From Streptomyces pacificus (GTDB lineage Bacteria; Actinomycetota; Actinomycetes; Streptomycetales; Streptomycetaceae), in the NCBI RefSeq assembly GCF_011766325.1, contig NZ_BLLG01000006.1:124001-188000 (forward strand): a DNA stretch of 64,000 nt, in the 5' to 3' direction. Made by a program: the position numbers and the translations under genes. Below are positions 7,580 through 20,795 of this stretch, piece after piece (the stretch's first letter is position 1; each line of letters starts with the position of its first letter). The notes beneath the pieces are model-generated. The model ran no database searches. It had not been told where the DNA came from and saw nothing but the letters and a program-made list of their open reading frames with translations.

Positions 7580-7919
7580 CACTTGCCTGCCTTTCTGCAG
7601 GAAAACTCCAGCTCGTCTGCGCACCGATTCAAACGGGCCGTTCCTGCGTTTGGTTGCGGCACGTCACCCGAATGGCCCTCAGGCCGACAACCGCGGCAAC
7701 GTGTGGGGAAGGGTCCCGGCGGGCGGTGGAAGCGCCTGGCCGGATGCGGTGCGCGGCATATCGGCCGCACCGCCCGTTGGAGTGAAGCGGAAGAACCAAC
7801 TCCGCTGCTCCGAGTTGATCAGGGAGCTCCGGGGAACGGGCACTTCGGTCCCCGCGTTAAGAGACCCCGGACCCCGGAGCCCCAGACCCCAGAACCACGT
7901 ACCCAGGAAAGGGACTCTC
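7580..7919. promoter_or_regulatory. divergent rodlin promoter region
   Basis: 340 bp between the divergent rodlins. Sigma-BldN-like boxes occur on both strands: minus CGCAAC (7653-7658), 17 bp, CGTTTGA (7629-7635); plus GGGAAC (7832-7837), 17 bp, CGTTAA (7855-7860). The plus leader would be about 52 nt. No gene is seen between. Confidence 0.5.
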
Positions 7920-8330
7920 GTGTTCAAGAAGGCTATGGCGGCCGCCGCCGTCACCGCGTCAGTCGTCGGCGTCTCCGCCGCGGCGGCGCCGCAGGCCCTG
8001 GCCATCGGCAACGACACGGGCACCACGTCCGCCAGTGGTGTCGGTGCCTCCCAGGTCTTCGGCAACTCCGCCACCTACGGCAACATGAGCCCGCAGATGG
8101 CGCTCGTCCAGGGCTCGCTGAACAAGCCCTGCATCGGTCTGCCCGCCAAGCTGAACGCGGGGTCGCTCGTCGGTCTCGTGCCGGTGGCCGTGCAGGACGT
8201 CAACGTGCTGTCGAACCCGCAGAACCAGCAGTGTGTCGAGAACTCGACCCAGGCCAAGGGCGACGAGCCGCTGTCGCACATCCTCAGCGACATCCCGGTG
8301 CTCTCGGGCAACGGTCAGGGCAACGGCTGA
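7920..8330 (+). CDS. rdlB: rodlin (RdlB-like)
   Basis: 136 residues starting at GTG 7920 after an AGGAAAGG ribosome-binding site. It is almost identical to the divergent rodlin: signal peptide ending near [22 protein letters not shown] core, [10 protein letters not shown] and [18 protein letters not shown] end. Exported structural protein of the rodlet layer, working with chaplins. The high identity to its divergent partner suggests recent duplication or gene conversion. It has its own strong terminator. Confidence 0.95.
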   Translation: MFKKAMAAAAVTASVVGVSAAAAPQALAIGNDTGTTSASGVGASQVFGNSATYGNMSPQMALVQGSLNKPCIGLPAKLNAGSLVGLVPVAVQDVNVLSNPQNQQCVENSTQAKGDEPLSHILSDIPVLSGNGQGNG

Positions 8331-8349
8331 CCCTGCCACGCCACCCGGC

Positions 8350-8389
8350 CGGGCCGGGCCGCCGCGGAGCGCCGCGGCGGCCCGGCCCG
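8350..8389 (+). terminator. strong terminator of rodlin at 7920
   Basis: Perfect 18-bp arms (8350-8367 and 8372-8389) with an AGCG tetraloop, followed by TTCGTTT. It lies 19 bp past the stop codon. Confidence 0.85.
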
Positions 8390-8500
8390 TTCGTTTCGAC
8401 GCCCCGGGCCTGCCCGGTCCCGGCGCCCGCACGCCCCTTGTGCGCCCCTCGTGCGCTCCCCGTGCGGCCCGCCCCTGGAAGCGGCGGCCCCGGGACCGGC

Positions 8501-8743
8501 TCACCAGCGCGGCCAGGACCATGCGACCAGGTCCGACCACTCACGGTCCCGGACCCCGGGGACGGTCCTCCCCTGGGCGTACCAACTGGCCATGAGGGAG
8601 GCGTAGACGGGCTCCGCCGAGCGGTCCGCGACCGGCCGGGCCGGCGGGCCCGCCCGGCCCGCCGACTCCCGGCCGCCGCCCGGTTCCCCGCGGCTTGCCG
8701 GAATCAGCCCCCGCCGTTGCCCATGACCCTTGTGCTCCGCCAT
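8501..8743 (-). CDS. small hypothetical protein
   Basis: 80 residues from ATG 8743, with GGGGG just upstream as a weak ribosome-binding site. The C-terminal half, from about residue 38, reads as a compact helical segment (SAEPVYASLMASWYAQG, then TVPGVRDREWSDLVAW) with nearly all third codon positions G or C, which looks coding. The N-terminal half is Gly/Arg/Pro-rich and less convincing. Not recognised; it may be a small streptomycete-specific protein or a gene remnant. It lies antisense between two plus-strand rodlins. Confidence 0.4.
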   Translation of the reverse strand: MAEHKGHGQRRGLIPASRGEPGGGRESAGRAGPPARPVADRSAEPVYASLMASWYAQGRTVPGVRDREWSDLVAWSWPRW

Positions 8744-8941
8744 GCCCCCAATATCCCGTAACACCCGGGATCATCGGCGCGAGCGGAACCGAACGCCCCG
8801 AACAGCGCCCTCTGCGCTCGGCCGATCGGGCTACAGGCCGCAACCGGAGCGCGGGTGCCGGGGTTGGTCACTGCGGCACTCACCGGTGGAGTGCGCATCC
8901 CGACGCCCCGTTTATCGCGAACCTCCCTGAAGGGAACCACC

Positions 8942-9349
8942 ATGAAGAAGCTGTGGGCAGCAGCAGCCGTGACCGCATCCGTTGCCGGAGTCTCGCTGAC
9001 CGCCGCCCCGCAGGCTCTGGCCATCGGCGACGACAGCGGCACCACGTCGCTGAGCGGCAACAACGCCATGCAGGCCTTCGGCAACTCGGCCACCTACGGC
9101 GACATGAGCCCGCAGCTCAGCGCAGTCCAGGGCTCGCTGAACAAGCTGTGCATCGGTCTGCCCGCCAAGGCCAACGCCGGGTCGCTCGTCGGTCTCGTGC
9201 CGGTCGCCGTGCAGGACATCAACGTCCTGTCGAACCCGCAGAACCAGCAGTGCGCCGAGAACTCGACCCAGGCCAAGGGCGACGAGCCGCTGTCGCACAT
9301 CCTCGAAGACATCCCGGTGCTCTCGGGCAACGGCGTCAACAACCACTGA
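8942..9349 (+). CDS. third rodlin
   Basis: 135 residues from ATG 8942 with GAAGGGAA correctly spaced upstream. The signal peptide ([20 protein letters not shown] ending near PQALA) and mature domain match the rodlin family. It is more diverged than the other two are from each other: [19 protein letters not shown] replaces [23 protein letters not shown] replaces NKPCIG, and it ends SGNGVNNH. Streptomyces typically have two rodlins, so a third, more divergent copy is notable. A CGTTTA element at 8909-8914 could be the -10 box, but no good -35 is seen. Confidence 0.93.
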   Translation: MKKLWAAAAVTASVAGVSLTAAPQALAIGDDSGTTSLSGNNAMQAFGNSATYGDMSPQLSAVQGSLNKLCIGLPAKANAGSLVGLVPVAVQDINVLSNPQNQQCAENSTQAKGDEPLSHILEDIPVLSGNGVNNH

Positions 9350-9386
9350 TCCGCCGGCTGCGCGTCCGCAGCACGGCTGAGGGTCC

Positions 9387-9434
9387 GGGCCCGGCCCGGC
9401 CGACCGCTTCGCGCGGATCGGCCCGGCCGGGCCC
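9387..9434. terminator. bidirectional terminator between third rodlin and RlmG-like gene
   Basis: 17-bp arms at 9387-9403 and 9418-9434 with one mismatch and a 14-nt loop, between convergent genes. Confidence 0.7.
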
Positions 9435-9480
9435 CGCGCGTCGGCCCTGTCCGTCCTCCCCACCCGCGGCGGCCCGTTCG

Positions 9481-10641
9481 TCAGCGGCGCTTGACGGCGC
9501 GCAGCACGACGAACTTGGGATTGCTCGCGACGGTCTCGCAGCCGCCGAAGAGCCGACGCAGCTTGACGTGGTAGCCGAGATGCCGGTTGCCGACCACCCA
9601 CAGCTCGCCGCCGGGGCGCAGGGCGCTGCGGGCGCCGGTGAACATACGCCACGCGGTGCCGTCGGTCAGCGCGCGGTGGGTGTGGAAGGGCGGGTTGTTC
9701 AGTACGAGGTCGACGGACTCGCGTTCGGTACCGGACAGTGCGTCGCCGACCACGAAGGCGGCCCCGGCCGACGAGCCGGTGCCGGCCCGGAACGTCGCCT
9801 CGGCCGAGGCGACGGCCTGGTACGACTCGTCCGCGAACAGCACCTCGGCATCCGGGTTGGCGACCGCGATCGCCGTACCCAGCACCCCGTTGCCGCAGCC
9901 CAGGTCCACGACGCGGAGGGGGCCCCGGCGCTCGGGTAGGTGCTGGAGGAGGAAGCGGGTGCCGATGTCCAGGCGGTCGGCGCAGAAGACGCCCGCATGG
10001 TTGGTCACCGGACGGCCCGACATCACGCCGATGCCGTCCGGCAGCGTGTAGGTGCGCGGCCAGGAGCCCTCACCGGCGGCCGCCGGTCCGGTGCGGTCGG
10101 GATCGGGGGTGCAGTGGATGAGCCGGGCCTTCTTCACCGCCTGCGAGGTGCGGGTGGGGCCGACGATCCGTTCGAAGAGCCGCAGTGTGGAGGTGTGGAT
10201 CTCCGTCACCATGCCGGTGCCGACGACGAGCGTGTCGCGATTCAGCCGGGGGGCGAGCCGCTGGAGCTGGTCCTCCAGCAGGGCGAGGCTCTTGGGGACG
10301 CGGACCAGCAGGACGTCGATCCGGTCCGGCGGGGTGTCCCGGGTCGACAGCAGCCGTACGCCCTCGGTCTCGGCGGCGGTGCGGTTGCGGGCGAGGTTGG
10401 CCCGCGTCGCCCGCTGGGTGAGATGGGAGTCGCTGATCTGCACGGGCCGGTGCGCCGCGAGCGCGGTGGCCAGTGCTCCCCAGCGGTCCCCGAGGACGAC
10501 CACGGTGCCGGCGAGCGTCTCGCCCTCCAGATGGCGCAGCAGGTACTCGTCCGAGGCGTCCCAGGCACGGAGCCGCTCACGGGGGTCCTCGGGGAAGCGG
10601 GTGAGCCCGAGGTCGCCCCATGACGTGGTGAAGGTGTTCAT
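9481..10641 (-). CDS. RlmG/RsmC-like class I methyltransferase
   Basis: 386 residues with the two-domain layout of RlmG/RsmC: a degenerate N-terminal methyltransferase-like half (about 1-190) and a catalytic C-terminal half. Motif I is VVDLGCGNGVLGTAIA, and the NPPF tetrapeptide typical of base N-methyltransferases acting on guanine or adenine lies in LVLNNPPFHTH. Family members methylate 23S rRNA G1835 or 16S rRNA G1207; which applies here cannot be read from sequence. TAGCCT ends 9 nt before the ATG, so the mRNA may be nearly leaderless. Its start is just 12 bp from the stop of the DM13 gene on the same strand. Confidence 0.85.
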   Translation of the reverse strand: MNTFTTSWGDLGLTRFPEDPRERLRAWDASDEYLLRHLEGETLAGTVVVLGDRWGALATALAAHRPVQISDSHLTQRATRANLARNRTAAETEGVRLLSTRDTPPDRIDVLLVRVPKSLALLEDQLQRLAPRLNRDTLVVGTGMVTEIHTSTLRLFERIVGPTRTSQAVKKARLIHCTPDPDRTGPAAAGEGSWPRTYTLPDGIGVMSGRPVTNHAGVFCADRLDIGTRFLLQHLPERRGPLRVVDLGCGNGVLGTAIAVANPDAEVLFADESYQAVASAEATFRAGTGSSAGAAFVVGDALSGTERESVDLVLNNPPFHTHRALTDGTAWRMFTGARSALRPGGELWVVGNRHLGYHVKLRRLFGGCETVASNPKFVVLRAVKRR

Positions 10642-10653
10642 CGTGCTCTCAGG

Positions 10654-11229
10654 CTACGCGGCCGCCTTCTCGAGCTCGGCGGCGCCGAAGGAGACGTCGA
10701 ACCGGTCGCACCAGATGCTGACGCTGGTCAGGCGGTTCAGATCGGCGTCGGCGGGCAGCGCGTAGTTCTGGTCGCCCTTGTTGCCCTTGAGCTTGCCGAG
10801 GCTGACGTACTCCCCGTCGTCGAAGACGTGCCAGCCGTCCCTGCCTTCCTTCACCGGCGCGTCGGTGAGCCAGACTCGCAGGTCGGGGCCGCTGCTGGTG
10901 TCCAGGTTCTCGATCCGCAGGGTGCGGGAGCCGTCCTCGAGCCGGAGGATCTTCACACTGCCGGTCGTGGCGTGCTCATGGCTGATGAAGCTTCCCGTGG
11001 CCAGCACCTCCGGCGCGGCCGGCGCGGCCGTGTCGGCCGGGGCAGGCGATCCGTCCGGTGCGGCCGGGGAAGCCGGTGCGGCCGGCGAGGCCGCGGGCAG
11101 CTCCTCGCGCACGGTCTCGTCCACCCAGAGCTTCCAGGGCTGGAACCAGTACAGCCCGGCAGCCGCCACGATCGCGACCACCGCCAGACCGACGATCACC
11201 ACGGGTCTGCGTACGAACGATGTCCTCAT
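10654..11229 (-). CDS. DM13-domain membrane-anchored protein
   Basis: 191 residues. One N-terminal transmembrane or signal-anchor helix (about 9-30), then an Ala/Pro-rich linker (about 40-75), then a DM13-like domain: ATGSFISHEHATTGSVKILR, RIENLDTSSGPDLRVWLTD, YVSLGKLKGNKGDQNYALP, SVSIWCDRFDVSFGAAEL. DM13 domains are extracytoplasmic and are suspected to be redox or cytochrome-like; a single Cys near the end of the domain is typical. The exact role is unknown. It lies upstream of the RlmG-like gene on the minus strand and is probably co-transcribed with it. ATG 11229 follows GGAGCC. Confidence 0.85.
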   Translation of the reverse strand: MRTSFVRRPVVIVGLAVVAIVAAAGLYWFQPWKLWVDETVREELPAASPAAPASPAAPDGSPAPADTAAPAAPEVLATGSFISHEHATTGSVKILRLEDGSRTLRIENLDTSSGPDLRVWLTDAPVKEGRDGWHVFDDGEYVSLGKLKGNKGDQNYALPADADLNRLTSVSIWCDRFDVSFGAAELEKAAA

Positions 11230-11286
11230 GGCTCCATTTAAGCCGCGCGGGGCGGCATGGCGGTCGTTCCGCCGGTGACGGAAGTC

Positions 11287-11395
11287 TTACGTCCGCCGTC
11301 CGCCGTCCGCCGTCCGCCGTCCGCCGTCCGCTTCCCCGTTCCTTTCCTTCCCGGTCCCGGTCCCGGTCCCGGTCCCGGCCCGGTCCCCGGGCAGG
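11287..11395 (+). repeat. short tandem repeats downstream of cobN
   Basis: About five copies of CCGCCGTCCG (from about 11287) followed by about five GGTCCC hexamers (from about 11352). They lie in the intergenic region between DM13 and cobN, which otherwise holds no supported gene. Confidence 0.75.
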
Positions 11396-11669
11396 CGCTG
11401 CCGCTTCCCCGGTCCGGTCCCCGCGTCCCGCGGCGCGCCCGGACCGGGGCGCAACGCCCCGCACCCCGGCGGACCGGACCGCACGGGTGCGGACGCCGGG
11501 TCTCGGGGAACCGCCCGGCCGCTGCCGGGGACCTGGCGGTCCCGGCCCGGCGCCGCCAGGACCGGCGCCACGCCGGGACCGGACCGCGCATGCCCCGGCT
11601 CCCCGGACAGCAGCCCGGCACCGGCACCGGTGGGGGCGCGGGCACCGTGCCGCCCACCGGGGCCGGGCG

Positions 11670-15287
<3,618 letters not shown>

Positions 15288-15317
15288 AGGCCTTCCTCGG
15301 GGTTTCCGCGCCCCGGG

Positions 15318-15430
15318 TGGTCGTGGTCGGCGGGAGTTCCTGACTCACCGGGCCCCGTCGGGGATCCGGCTCACAGTGGCGGGACCGCGCCGGAATCTCA
15401 CCGGGCTTCCTCCCTCGGGCCCTGGGACCC
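15318..15430 (-). promoter_or_regulatory. cobalamin (AdoCbl) riboswitch upstream of cobN
   Basis: Read on the minus strand, the leader contains the conserved core in order: GGAAGCCCGGTGAGATTCCG, then GCGGTCCCGCCACTGTGA, then the B12 box GAGTCAGGAACTCCCGCCG. These match the cobalamin riboswitch core nearly base for base. It ends about 30 nt before the cobN GTG, a spacing that suits translational control by masking the GAGG site. Confidence 0.93.
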
Positions 15431-15491
15431 TGTGCCGTCTCGCATAGTAGAGGCAGCCGCCCCGGCGGGGGGCCACCGGGACGGGTCTGGG

Positions 15492-15504
15492 TATGCTCGC
15501 CGCC
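15492..15504 (+). promoter_or_regulatory. putative leaderless promoter of cobG
   Basis: TATGCT at 15492-15497 ends exactly 7 nt before ATG 15505, as expected if transcription starts at the A of the start codon. No ribosome-binding site is present. Confidence 0.45.
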
Positions 15505-17031
15505 ATGCCGCCCCCACCGACAACAGCCCCGGACCAGGGCGAAAGCCATATACGGGACCGGGGTGACGCCTGCCCGGGTGCGCTGCGGCTGCACCCGGCG
15601 GCCGACGGCGGGCTGGCCAGGCTCCGGCTCCCCGCCGGCTTGCTGACGGGGCGTCAACTGTGGGCGCTGTCACTCGCCGCGGAACGGCTGGGGGACGGCG
15701 CGCTGAGCATCACCTCCCGGGGGAACGTGGAGCTGCGCGGCCTGGCGGACGGCTGCGGGCAGGCGCTGGCGGAACTGCTCCGCGAGGCCGGACTGCTGCC
15801 TTCCGACACCCATGAGCGGGTGCGCAACATCGTGGTCTCGCCGCTGGCCGGTCTCGACGGGCGCGACGGTGGTGACGGACGCGACGGACGCGACGGGCAC
15901 AGAGAACAGGGCGGACGCGGCGACCACGGCGGGCATGCAGGCCGGAGCGGGCAGGACGGTGCGGACGTCCGGTCGTGGGCCCGGGAACTCGACGCGCTGC
16001 TGTGCGCGAGCGAGTGGGCGGCGGGGCTCTCGGGGCGGTTCCTGTTCGCCCTGGACGACGGCCGGTGCGACGTCGCAGGGCTCGGCGCGGATGTGACGCT
16101 GCTCGCCGCCGGCGGCGGGTGGGGCGGCGAGCCGGGGGGCGGGCGGGTGGAGCTGCGCATCGGCCGCCAAGCCTTCCGTGTGCGCGCCGACGACGCCGCG
16201 CGGGCGGCGCTGGCCGCAGCCGAGGCGTTCCTCGCCACGGCGGCCGAGGCGGGCACCGGTGCCTGGCGTGTGCGGGAGCTGCCGGAGGGACAGGACATCG
16301 CGGTGGGCGCGGCGCTGCAGCGGGCCGGGGTGGCGGCTGCGCCGCACCACCCCGTGCCCGGAGCGGATCGCCCCGCTCCGGGTCCGGGACCAGGGCCCTC
16401 GGCGGGCAGTCCCAGGGCGGACGGGCACGTGGTAGTGGGTCCCTCGGCGGACGGCCCCGCGGGTCCGGGCGCCGGGCCGCTGCCGGGGCTCGTCGGGGGA
16501 CCGGGCGGCTGGGCCGTGTCCGTACTCGCCCCCCTCGGGAGGCTCACCGCCGGGCAGGCCCGGGAACTGCTTCCGGCCCCGGCGGACGAGGTGCGGCTGA
16601 CCCCCTGGCGGGGGGCCGTCGTGCCCGGCTTCGCCGACCGCGGAGCGGCCCGGGCGCGGCTCGACGCACTGCGGCGGGCGGGGTTCGTCACCGGCACCGG
16701 CTCACCCTGGTACGGGGTCGGCGCGTGTACCGGCCGGCCCGGATGCGCCCGCTCCCTCGCCGACGTACGGGCCGACGTACGGGCCGACATAGGGGAATAC
16801 CTGCGGGCCGGTGCCCGGGCCGGCACCGCGCCCGGCCCGGGCGGGCTGCCCGTGTACTGGTCCGGCTGCGAGCGGCGCTGCGGCCGCCCGCAGCAGGACC
16901 ATGTGGACGTCGTGGCCACCGGGGACGGCGCATACCGCGTGACCGCGCCGCGGGGCACGGCCGTGCCCGTACCGTCCCGCGCAGAACTCGGCGACACCAT
17001 CGCCACAGCCCGGATCCGTGCGACGAAATGA
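15505..17031 (+). CDS. cobG: precorrin-3B synthase CobG
   Basis: 508 residues, nitrite/sulfite-reductase ferredoxin-like. CobG uses O2 to convert precorrin-3A to precorrin-3B, which marks the aerobic cobalamin pathway. Two half-domains are seen ([20 protein letters not shown] at the start; [14 protein letters not shown] at the second repeat). Cluster cysteines appear in [12 protein letters not shown] and [13 protein letters not shown] Gly/Asp-rich insert ([14 protein letters not shown] and following) and a Pro/Gly linker near the middle look like repeat expansions. ATG 15505 is preferred as leaderless; an ATG at 15493 would add four residues. The stop overlaps cobH. Confidence 0.93.
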   Translation: MPPPPTTAPDQGESHIRDRGDACPGALRLHPAADGGLARLRLPAGLLTGRQLWALSLAAERLGDGALSITSRGNVELRGLADGCGQALAELLREAGLLPSDTHERVRNIVVSPLAGLDGRDGGDGRDGRDGHREQGGRGDHGGHAGRSGQDGADVRSWARELDALLCASEWAAGLSGRFLFALDDGRCDVAGLGADVTLLAAGGGWGGEPGGGRVELRIGRQAFRVRADDAARAALAAAEAFLATAAEAGTGAWRVRELPEGQDIAVGAALQRAGVAAAPHHPVPGADRPAPGPGPGPSAGSPRADGHVVVGPSADGPAGPGAGPLPGLVGGPGGWAVSVLAPLGRLTAGQARELLPAPADEVRLTPWRGAVVPGFADRGAARARLDALRRAGFVTGTGSPWYGVGACTGRPGCARSLADVRADVRADIGEYLRAGARAGTAPGPGGLPVYWSGCERRCGRPQQDHVDVVATGDGAYRVTAPRGTAVPVPSRAELGDTIATARIRATK

Positions 17032-17669
17032 GCGACCAGACCGTGTTCGACTACGAGAAGGACGGAGCGGAGATCTACCGCCGGTCCTTTGCCACGATCC
17101 GCGCCGAAGCCAGGCTCGACGCACTGCCCGCCGACATCGGCCGGGTCGCGGTGCGGATGATCCACGCCTGCGGCATGGTCGACCTCGTCGGCGATCTGGC
17201 GTACTCGCCCGGCGTCGCGGCCCGCGCCCGGGAGGCGCTGCGCGCCGGGGCGCCGATCCTGTGCGACGCCCAGATGGTCGCCAGCGGCGTCACCCGCAAG
17301 CGGCTGCCCGCCGGCAACGAGGTGCTGTGCACGCTGTCCGAGCCGTCCGTGCCGGAACTGGCCGCGGAACTCGGCACCACGCGCAGCGCCGCCGCGCTCG
17401 AACTGTGGCGGGACCGCCTCGACGGCGCGGTGGTCGCCGTCGGCAACGCCCCCACGGCGCTCTTCAGACTGCTGGAGATGATCGGCGAGGGCGCGCCCCG
17501 CCCCGCCGCCGTGATCGGCGTACCGGTGGGCTTCATCGGCGCGGCCGAGTCCAAGGACGCCCTCGCCGCGCACGGCGGCGGCCTGGAGTACCTGGTGGTG
17601 CGCGGCCGGCGCGGCGGCAGCGCGATGGCCGCGGCCGCGATCAACGCGATGGCGAGTGAGGCGGAGTGA
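17028..17669 (+). CDS. cobH: precorrin-8X methylmutase CobH
   Basis: 213 residues. CobH moves the C11 methyl group to C12, forming hydrogenobyrinate. Family landmarks are the N-terminal [19 protein letters not shown], the catalytic-region histidine in [53 protein letters not shown] and [16 protein letters not shown]. Its ATG overlaps the cobG stop (ATGA), and its own stop overlaps the next GTG, so cobG-cobH-cobIJ should be translationally coupled. Confidence 0.96.
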   Translation: MSDQTVFDYEKDGAEIYRRSFATIRAEARLDALPADIGRVAVRMIHACGMVDLVGDLAYSPGVAARAREALRAGAPILCDAQMVASGVTRKRLPAGNEVLCTLSEPSVPELAAELGTTRSAAALELWRDRLDGAVVAVGNAPTALFRLLEMIGEGAPRPAAVIGVPVGFIGAAESKDALAAHGGGLEYLVVRGRRGGSAMAAAAINAMASEAE

Positions 17670-19183
17670 GCACACGGCAGGCAGGCAGGCTGTACGGCGT
17701 CGGACTCGGCCCGGGGGACCCGTCGCTGATGACGCTCCGGGCGGCCCAGGCCGTCGCGGAGGCGGACGTCGTGGCGTACCACTGCGCCCGGCACGGCCGC
17801 TCCATCGCCCGCTCCATCGTGGCGGCGCACCTGCGCCCCGACCACATCGAGGAGCGCCTGATGTACCCGGTCACGGTCGAGACCACCGACCACCCCGGCG
17901 GCTACCGGGGGGCGCTCGACGACTTCTACGAGGACGCCGCTGCCCGGCTCGCCGCGCATCTCGACGCCGGGCGGACGGTGGCCGTGCTCGCCGAGGGAGA
18001 CCCGCTCTTCTACGGCTCCTACCAGCACATGCACAAGCGGCTCGCGCACCGCTACCGCACCGAGGTGATCCCCGGTGTGACCTCGGTGAGCGCCGCTGCC
18101 GCGCGACTCGGGGAGCCGCTGTGCGAGGCGGAGGAGACGCTGACGATCATCCCCGGCACGCTGTCCGAGGAGGAGCTGACCGCCCGACTCGCCGCCGCCG
18201 ACTCAGCGGTGGTGATGAAGCTCGGCCGGACCTTCCCCGACGTGCGGCGGGCGCTGGAGCAGGCGGGCCGGCTGGCGGACGCCCGCTATGTGGAGCGGGC
18301 CACGATGGCCGGGGAGCGCACGGGACGGCTCGCGGACGTCGACCCCGAGTCCGTGCCGTACTTCTCGATGGCGGTGCTGCCGAGCCGGATCGACGAGGTG
18401 CGGCCCGACGCGCGCCCCCGGGGCGAGGTCGCCGTCGTGGGCACCGGACCTGCCGGGCCGCTGTGGCTGACGCCGGAGACCCGGGGTGCCCTCGCCGCCG
18501 CCGACGACCTGGTCGGCTACACGACCTATCTGGACCGGGTGCCCGTGCGGGCCGGGCAGTGCCGCCACGGCTCGGACAACAAGGTGGAGGCCGAGCGGGC
18601 GGAGTTCGCCCTCGACCTCGCCCGGCGCGGCCGCCGGGTGGCGGTGGTGTCGGGCGGCGATCCGGGGATCTTCGCCATGGCGACGGCCGTACTGGAGGTC
18701 GCGGCGCGGGAACCGTACAGGGACGTGCCCGTACGCGTACTGCCCGGCCTCACCGCCGCAAACGCCGCCGCGGCCCGCGCGGGTGCGCCGCTGGGGCACG
18801 ACTACGCCGTCATCTCCCTCTCCGACCGGCTGAAACCCTGGGAGGTCATCGCGGAGCGGCTGACGGCGGCGGCCGGTGCCGACCTCGTCCTGGCCCTCTA
18901 CAACCCCGGGTCGCGCAGCCGCACCTGGCAGGTCGCCAAGGCCCGCGAGCTGCTCCTCGGCCATCGCGCCCCGGACACCCCGGTGGTCGTCGCACGCGAT
19001 GTCGGCGGCCCGGAGGAGAACGTGCGGATCGTACGCCTGGGCGGACTCGACCCGGAGGAGGTGGACATGAGGACGCTGCTGCTGGTCGGCTCGTCGCAGA
19101 CCCGTACGGTGCGCCGCGGTACGGGCGAGGAGGTCGTCTGGACACCGCGCACCTATCCGGCGGGGGATCCGGCCGCGGACTGA
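17666..19183 (+). CDS. cobIJ: CobI-CobJ fusion: precorrin-2 C20- / precorrin-3B C17-methyltransferase
   Basis: 505 residues with two SAM-dependent tetrapyrrole methylases in series. The CobI half (about 1-245) has [33 protein letters not shown] and [14 protein letters not shown]. The CobJ half (about 250-495) has [47 protein letters not shown] and [14 protein letters not shown]. Together the two halves flank the CobG oxygenation step. Fused CobIJ is known in actinobacteria. GTG 17666 overlaps the cobH stop. Confidence 0.96.
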   Translation: MSTRQAGRLYGVGLGPGDPSLMTLRAAQAVAEADVVAYHCARHGRSIARSIVAAHLRPDHIEERLMYPVTVETTDHPGGYRGALDDFYEDAAARLAAHLDAGRTVAVLAEGDPLFYGSYQHMHKRLAHRYRTEVIPGVTSVSAAAARLGEPLCEAEETLTIIPGTLSEEELTARLAAADSAVVMKLGRTFPDVRRALEQAGRLADARYVERATMAGERTGRLADVDPESVPYFSMAVLPSRIDEVRPDARPRGEVAVVGTGPAGPLWLTPETRGALAAADDLVGYTTYLDRVPVRAGQCRHGSDNKVEAERAEFALDLARRGRRVAVVSGGDPGIFAMATAVLEVAAREPYRDVPVRVLPGLTAANAAAARAGAPLGHDYAVISLSDRLKPWEVIAERLTAAAGADLVLALYNPGSRSRTWQVAKARELLLGHRAPDTPVVVARDVGGPEENVRIVRLGGLDPEEVDMRTLLLVGSSQTRTVRRGTGEEVVWTPRTYPAGDPAAD

Positions 19184-19696
19184 GCCCTCGTCTCCCGGCG
19201 GGGCGCCCGGTCCGCGGGACCCGGCCGCCGGCGCGCTGCGCGCGGCCGGGGGCGTGGCGCGCACACGGCCCGGGGTCGGGGCGTCACGCCGCACACGGCC
19301 CGGCGGTCGGCGCGGATCCACCCGCCCTGACGGTCCCGCCCTGACCTGGGAGCAGGTCCGGGCGGGCCGGGCTCCTCGGTTCCGCCCCCACCGGACCGGG
19401 CCGGCCGCTCCCGGGCGTCCCGGGCATGCGGGGCGTCCCGCCGATCCAGCAGGCCGCGCCGGTCCAGCCGGGTCAGCCGGTCGTGGCGGCCCGGCCGCCC
19501 CTCCGGTCCCGGCGATCCGGCGATCCGGCGATCCGGCGGTACAGCCCGGCGCTACCGCAAGGCCGGGCGGACCCGGGGGTCCGGCCGGGTCCGCCCCCGC
19601 ACAGCGGTCCCGGGTGTCCCGCCGGGTCCGGCGGCCGATGTGCTTGAGTGGGTCGCCGCGCCCGCTCACAGGCGCCGGTTCACTCGTGGAGGTCCC
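19184..19696. other. intergenic region between cobIJ and cobK
   Basis: 513 bp of very GC-rich DNA with a GATCCGGC repeat near 19517-19540 (three copies). No supported gene, promoter or RNA was found. The gap suggests cobK is transcribed separately. Confidence 0.4.
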
Positions 19697-20440
19697 GTGC
19701 ACGTCCTGGTTCTCGGCGGTACGACGGAGGCCCGCACCCTCGCCGAGTCACTGCACGCGCGCGGGGAGCGGGTGACCACCTCGCTCGCCGGACGCGTCGC
19801 GGCACCGAGACTCCCCGGGGGCGGGATACGGATCGGCGGCTTCGGCGGGCCCGAGGGCCTCGCGGCCTGGCTGTCCGAGAACCGGGTGGATGCGCTGGTC
19901 GACGCCACCCACCCGTTCGCCGGGACGATCAGTTTCCACGCGGCGCGCGCCGCCGACATGGCGGACGTCCCCCTGCTCGCGCTGCGCCGGCCGGGCTGGG
20001 TGCCGACGGCGGGCGACGACTGGCACCCGGTCGACTCCCTGGCGCAGGCGGCCGAGACACTGCCCTCGCTGGGCCGCCGGGTCTTCCTGACGACGGGCCG
20101 CATGGGCCTGTCGTCCTTCGCGCACCTCGACCGGCTCTGGTTCCTGGTCCGTTCCGTCGACCCGCCGCAGCCGCCGCACCCCCCGCGCATGAGGGTGCTG
20201 CTCGACCGCGGCCCCTTCACCCTCGACGGTGAACGAGCCCTCCTCGCCGGCCATGCCCTCGACGTCCTGGTGACCAAGGACAGCGGCGGCGCCGCGACCT
20301 CGCCCAAACTCACCGCGGCCCGCGAAGCGGGCCTTCCGGTCGTCGTGGTCCGCCGCCCGCCCGTGCCCGAGGGCGTCCCGACGGCGTCGACGGCCAGGGA
20401 GGCACTCGACTGGCTGACGGGGCCGGCGTCCGGACGGTAG
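19697..20440 (+). CDS. cobK: precorrin-6A reductase CobK
   Basis: 247 residues. CobK reduces precorrin-6A to the dihydro form with NADPH. Landmarks are VLVLGGTTEARTLAESLHARG at the N-terminus, DATHPFAGTISFHAARAA, RVFLTTGRMGLSSFA, VTKDSGGAATSPKLTAAREA and VVVVRRPPVP. GTG 19697 follows GTGGAGG at good spacing. It converges on cobM across a tandem-repeat region. Confidence 0.95.
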   Translation: MHVLVLGGTTEARTLAESLHARGERVTTSLAGRVAAPRLPGGGIRIGGFGGPEGLAAWLSENRVDALVDATHPFAGTISFHAARAADMADVPLLALRRPGWVPTAGDDWHPVDSLAQAAETLPSLGRRVFLTTGRMGLSSFAHLDRLWFLVRSVDPPQPPHPPRMRVLLDRGPFTLDGERALLAGHALDVLVTKDSGGAATSPKLTAAREAGLPVVVVRRPPVPEGVPTASTAREALDWLTGPASGR

Positions 20441-20676
20441 CAGGACCGGTGCCCGAGGGGCGGGGCCTCTGGGTGCCGGGGGCAGGGGGCAGGGGCCGGT
20501 GGGCAAGGGGCAGGGGCCGGTGGGCGAGCGGCTTGACGCTCCGCGGCCCCTCGGCGCACGGCCGTTGGCGGATCCACGGCCCGTGACCGGACACGCGGCA
20601 TCTGGCGACCGCACCGGACACCCGGCGGACCGTGCGGCCCGGCAGCCGGACCGTACCGGCAGCCGGCAGCCGACCC
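20441..20676. other. intergenic region after cobK
   Basis: GC-rich spacer with an imperfect direct repeat of GGGGCAGGGGCCGGTGGGC at about 20480-20525. No gene is seen. Confidence 0.4.
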
Positions 20677-20795
20677 CACCCACCGACCGACCGCACCCAC
20701 CGACCGACCGCACCCACCGACCGACCGCACCCACCGACCGACCGCACCGACCGACCGACCGCACCGACCAACCGACCAACCGACCGCACCGACCA
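20677..20795 (+). repeat. 17-bp tandem repeat between cobK and cobM
   Basis: Four exact copies of CACCCACCGACCGACCG (20677-20744), then a variant copy and shorter CACCGACCAACCGACC units to about 20795. The minus strand is a series of GGT/GGG runs that could form a G-quadruplex. Confidence 0.9.

Noticed and set aside
20677..20795. Possible CRISPR array
   Set aside because: Repeats are contiguous with no unique spacers and no cas genes are nearby.
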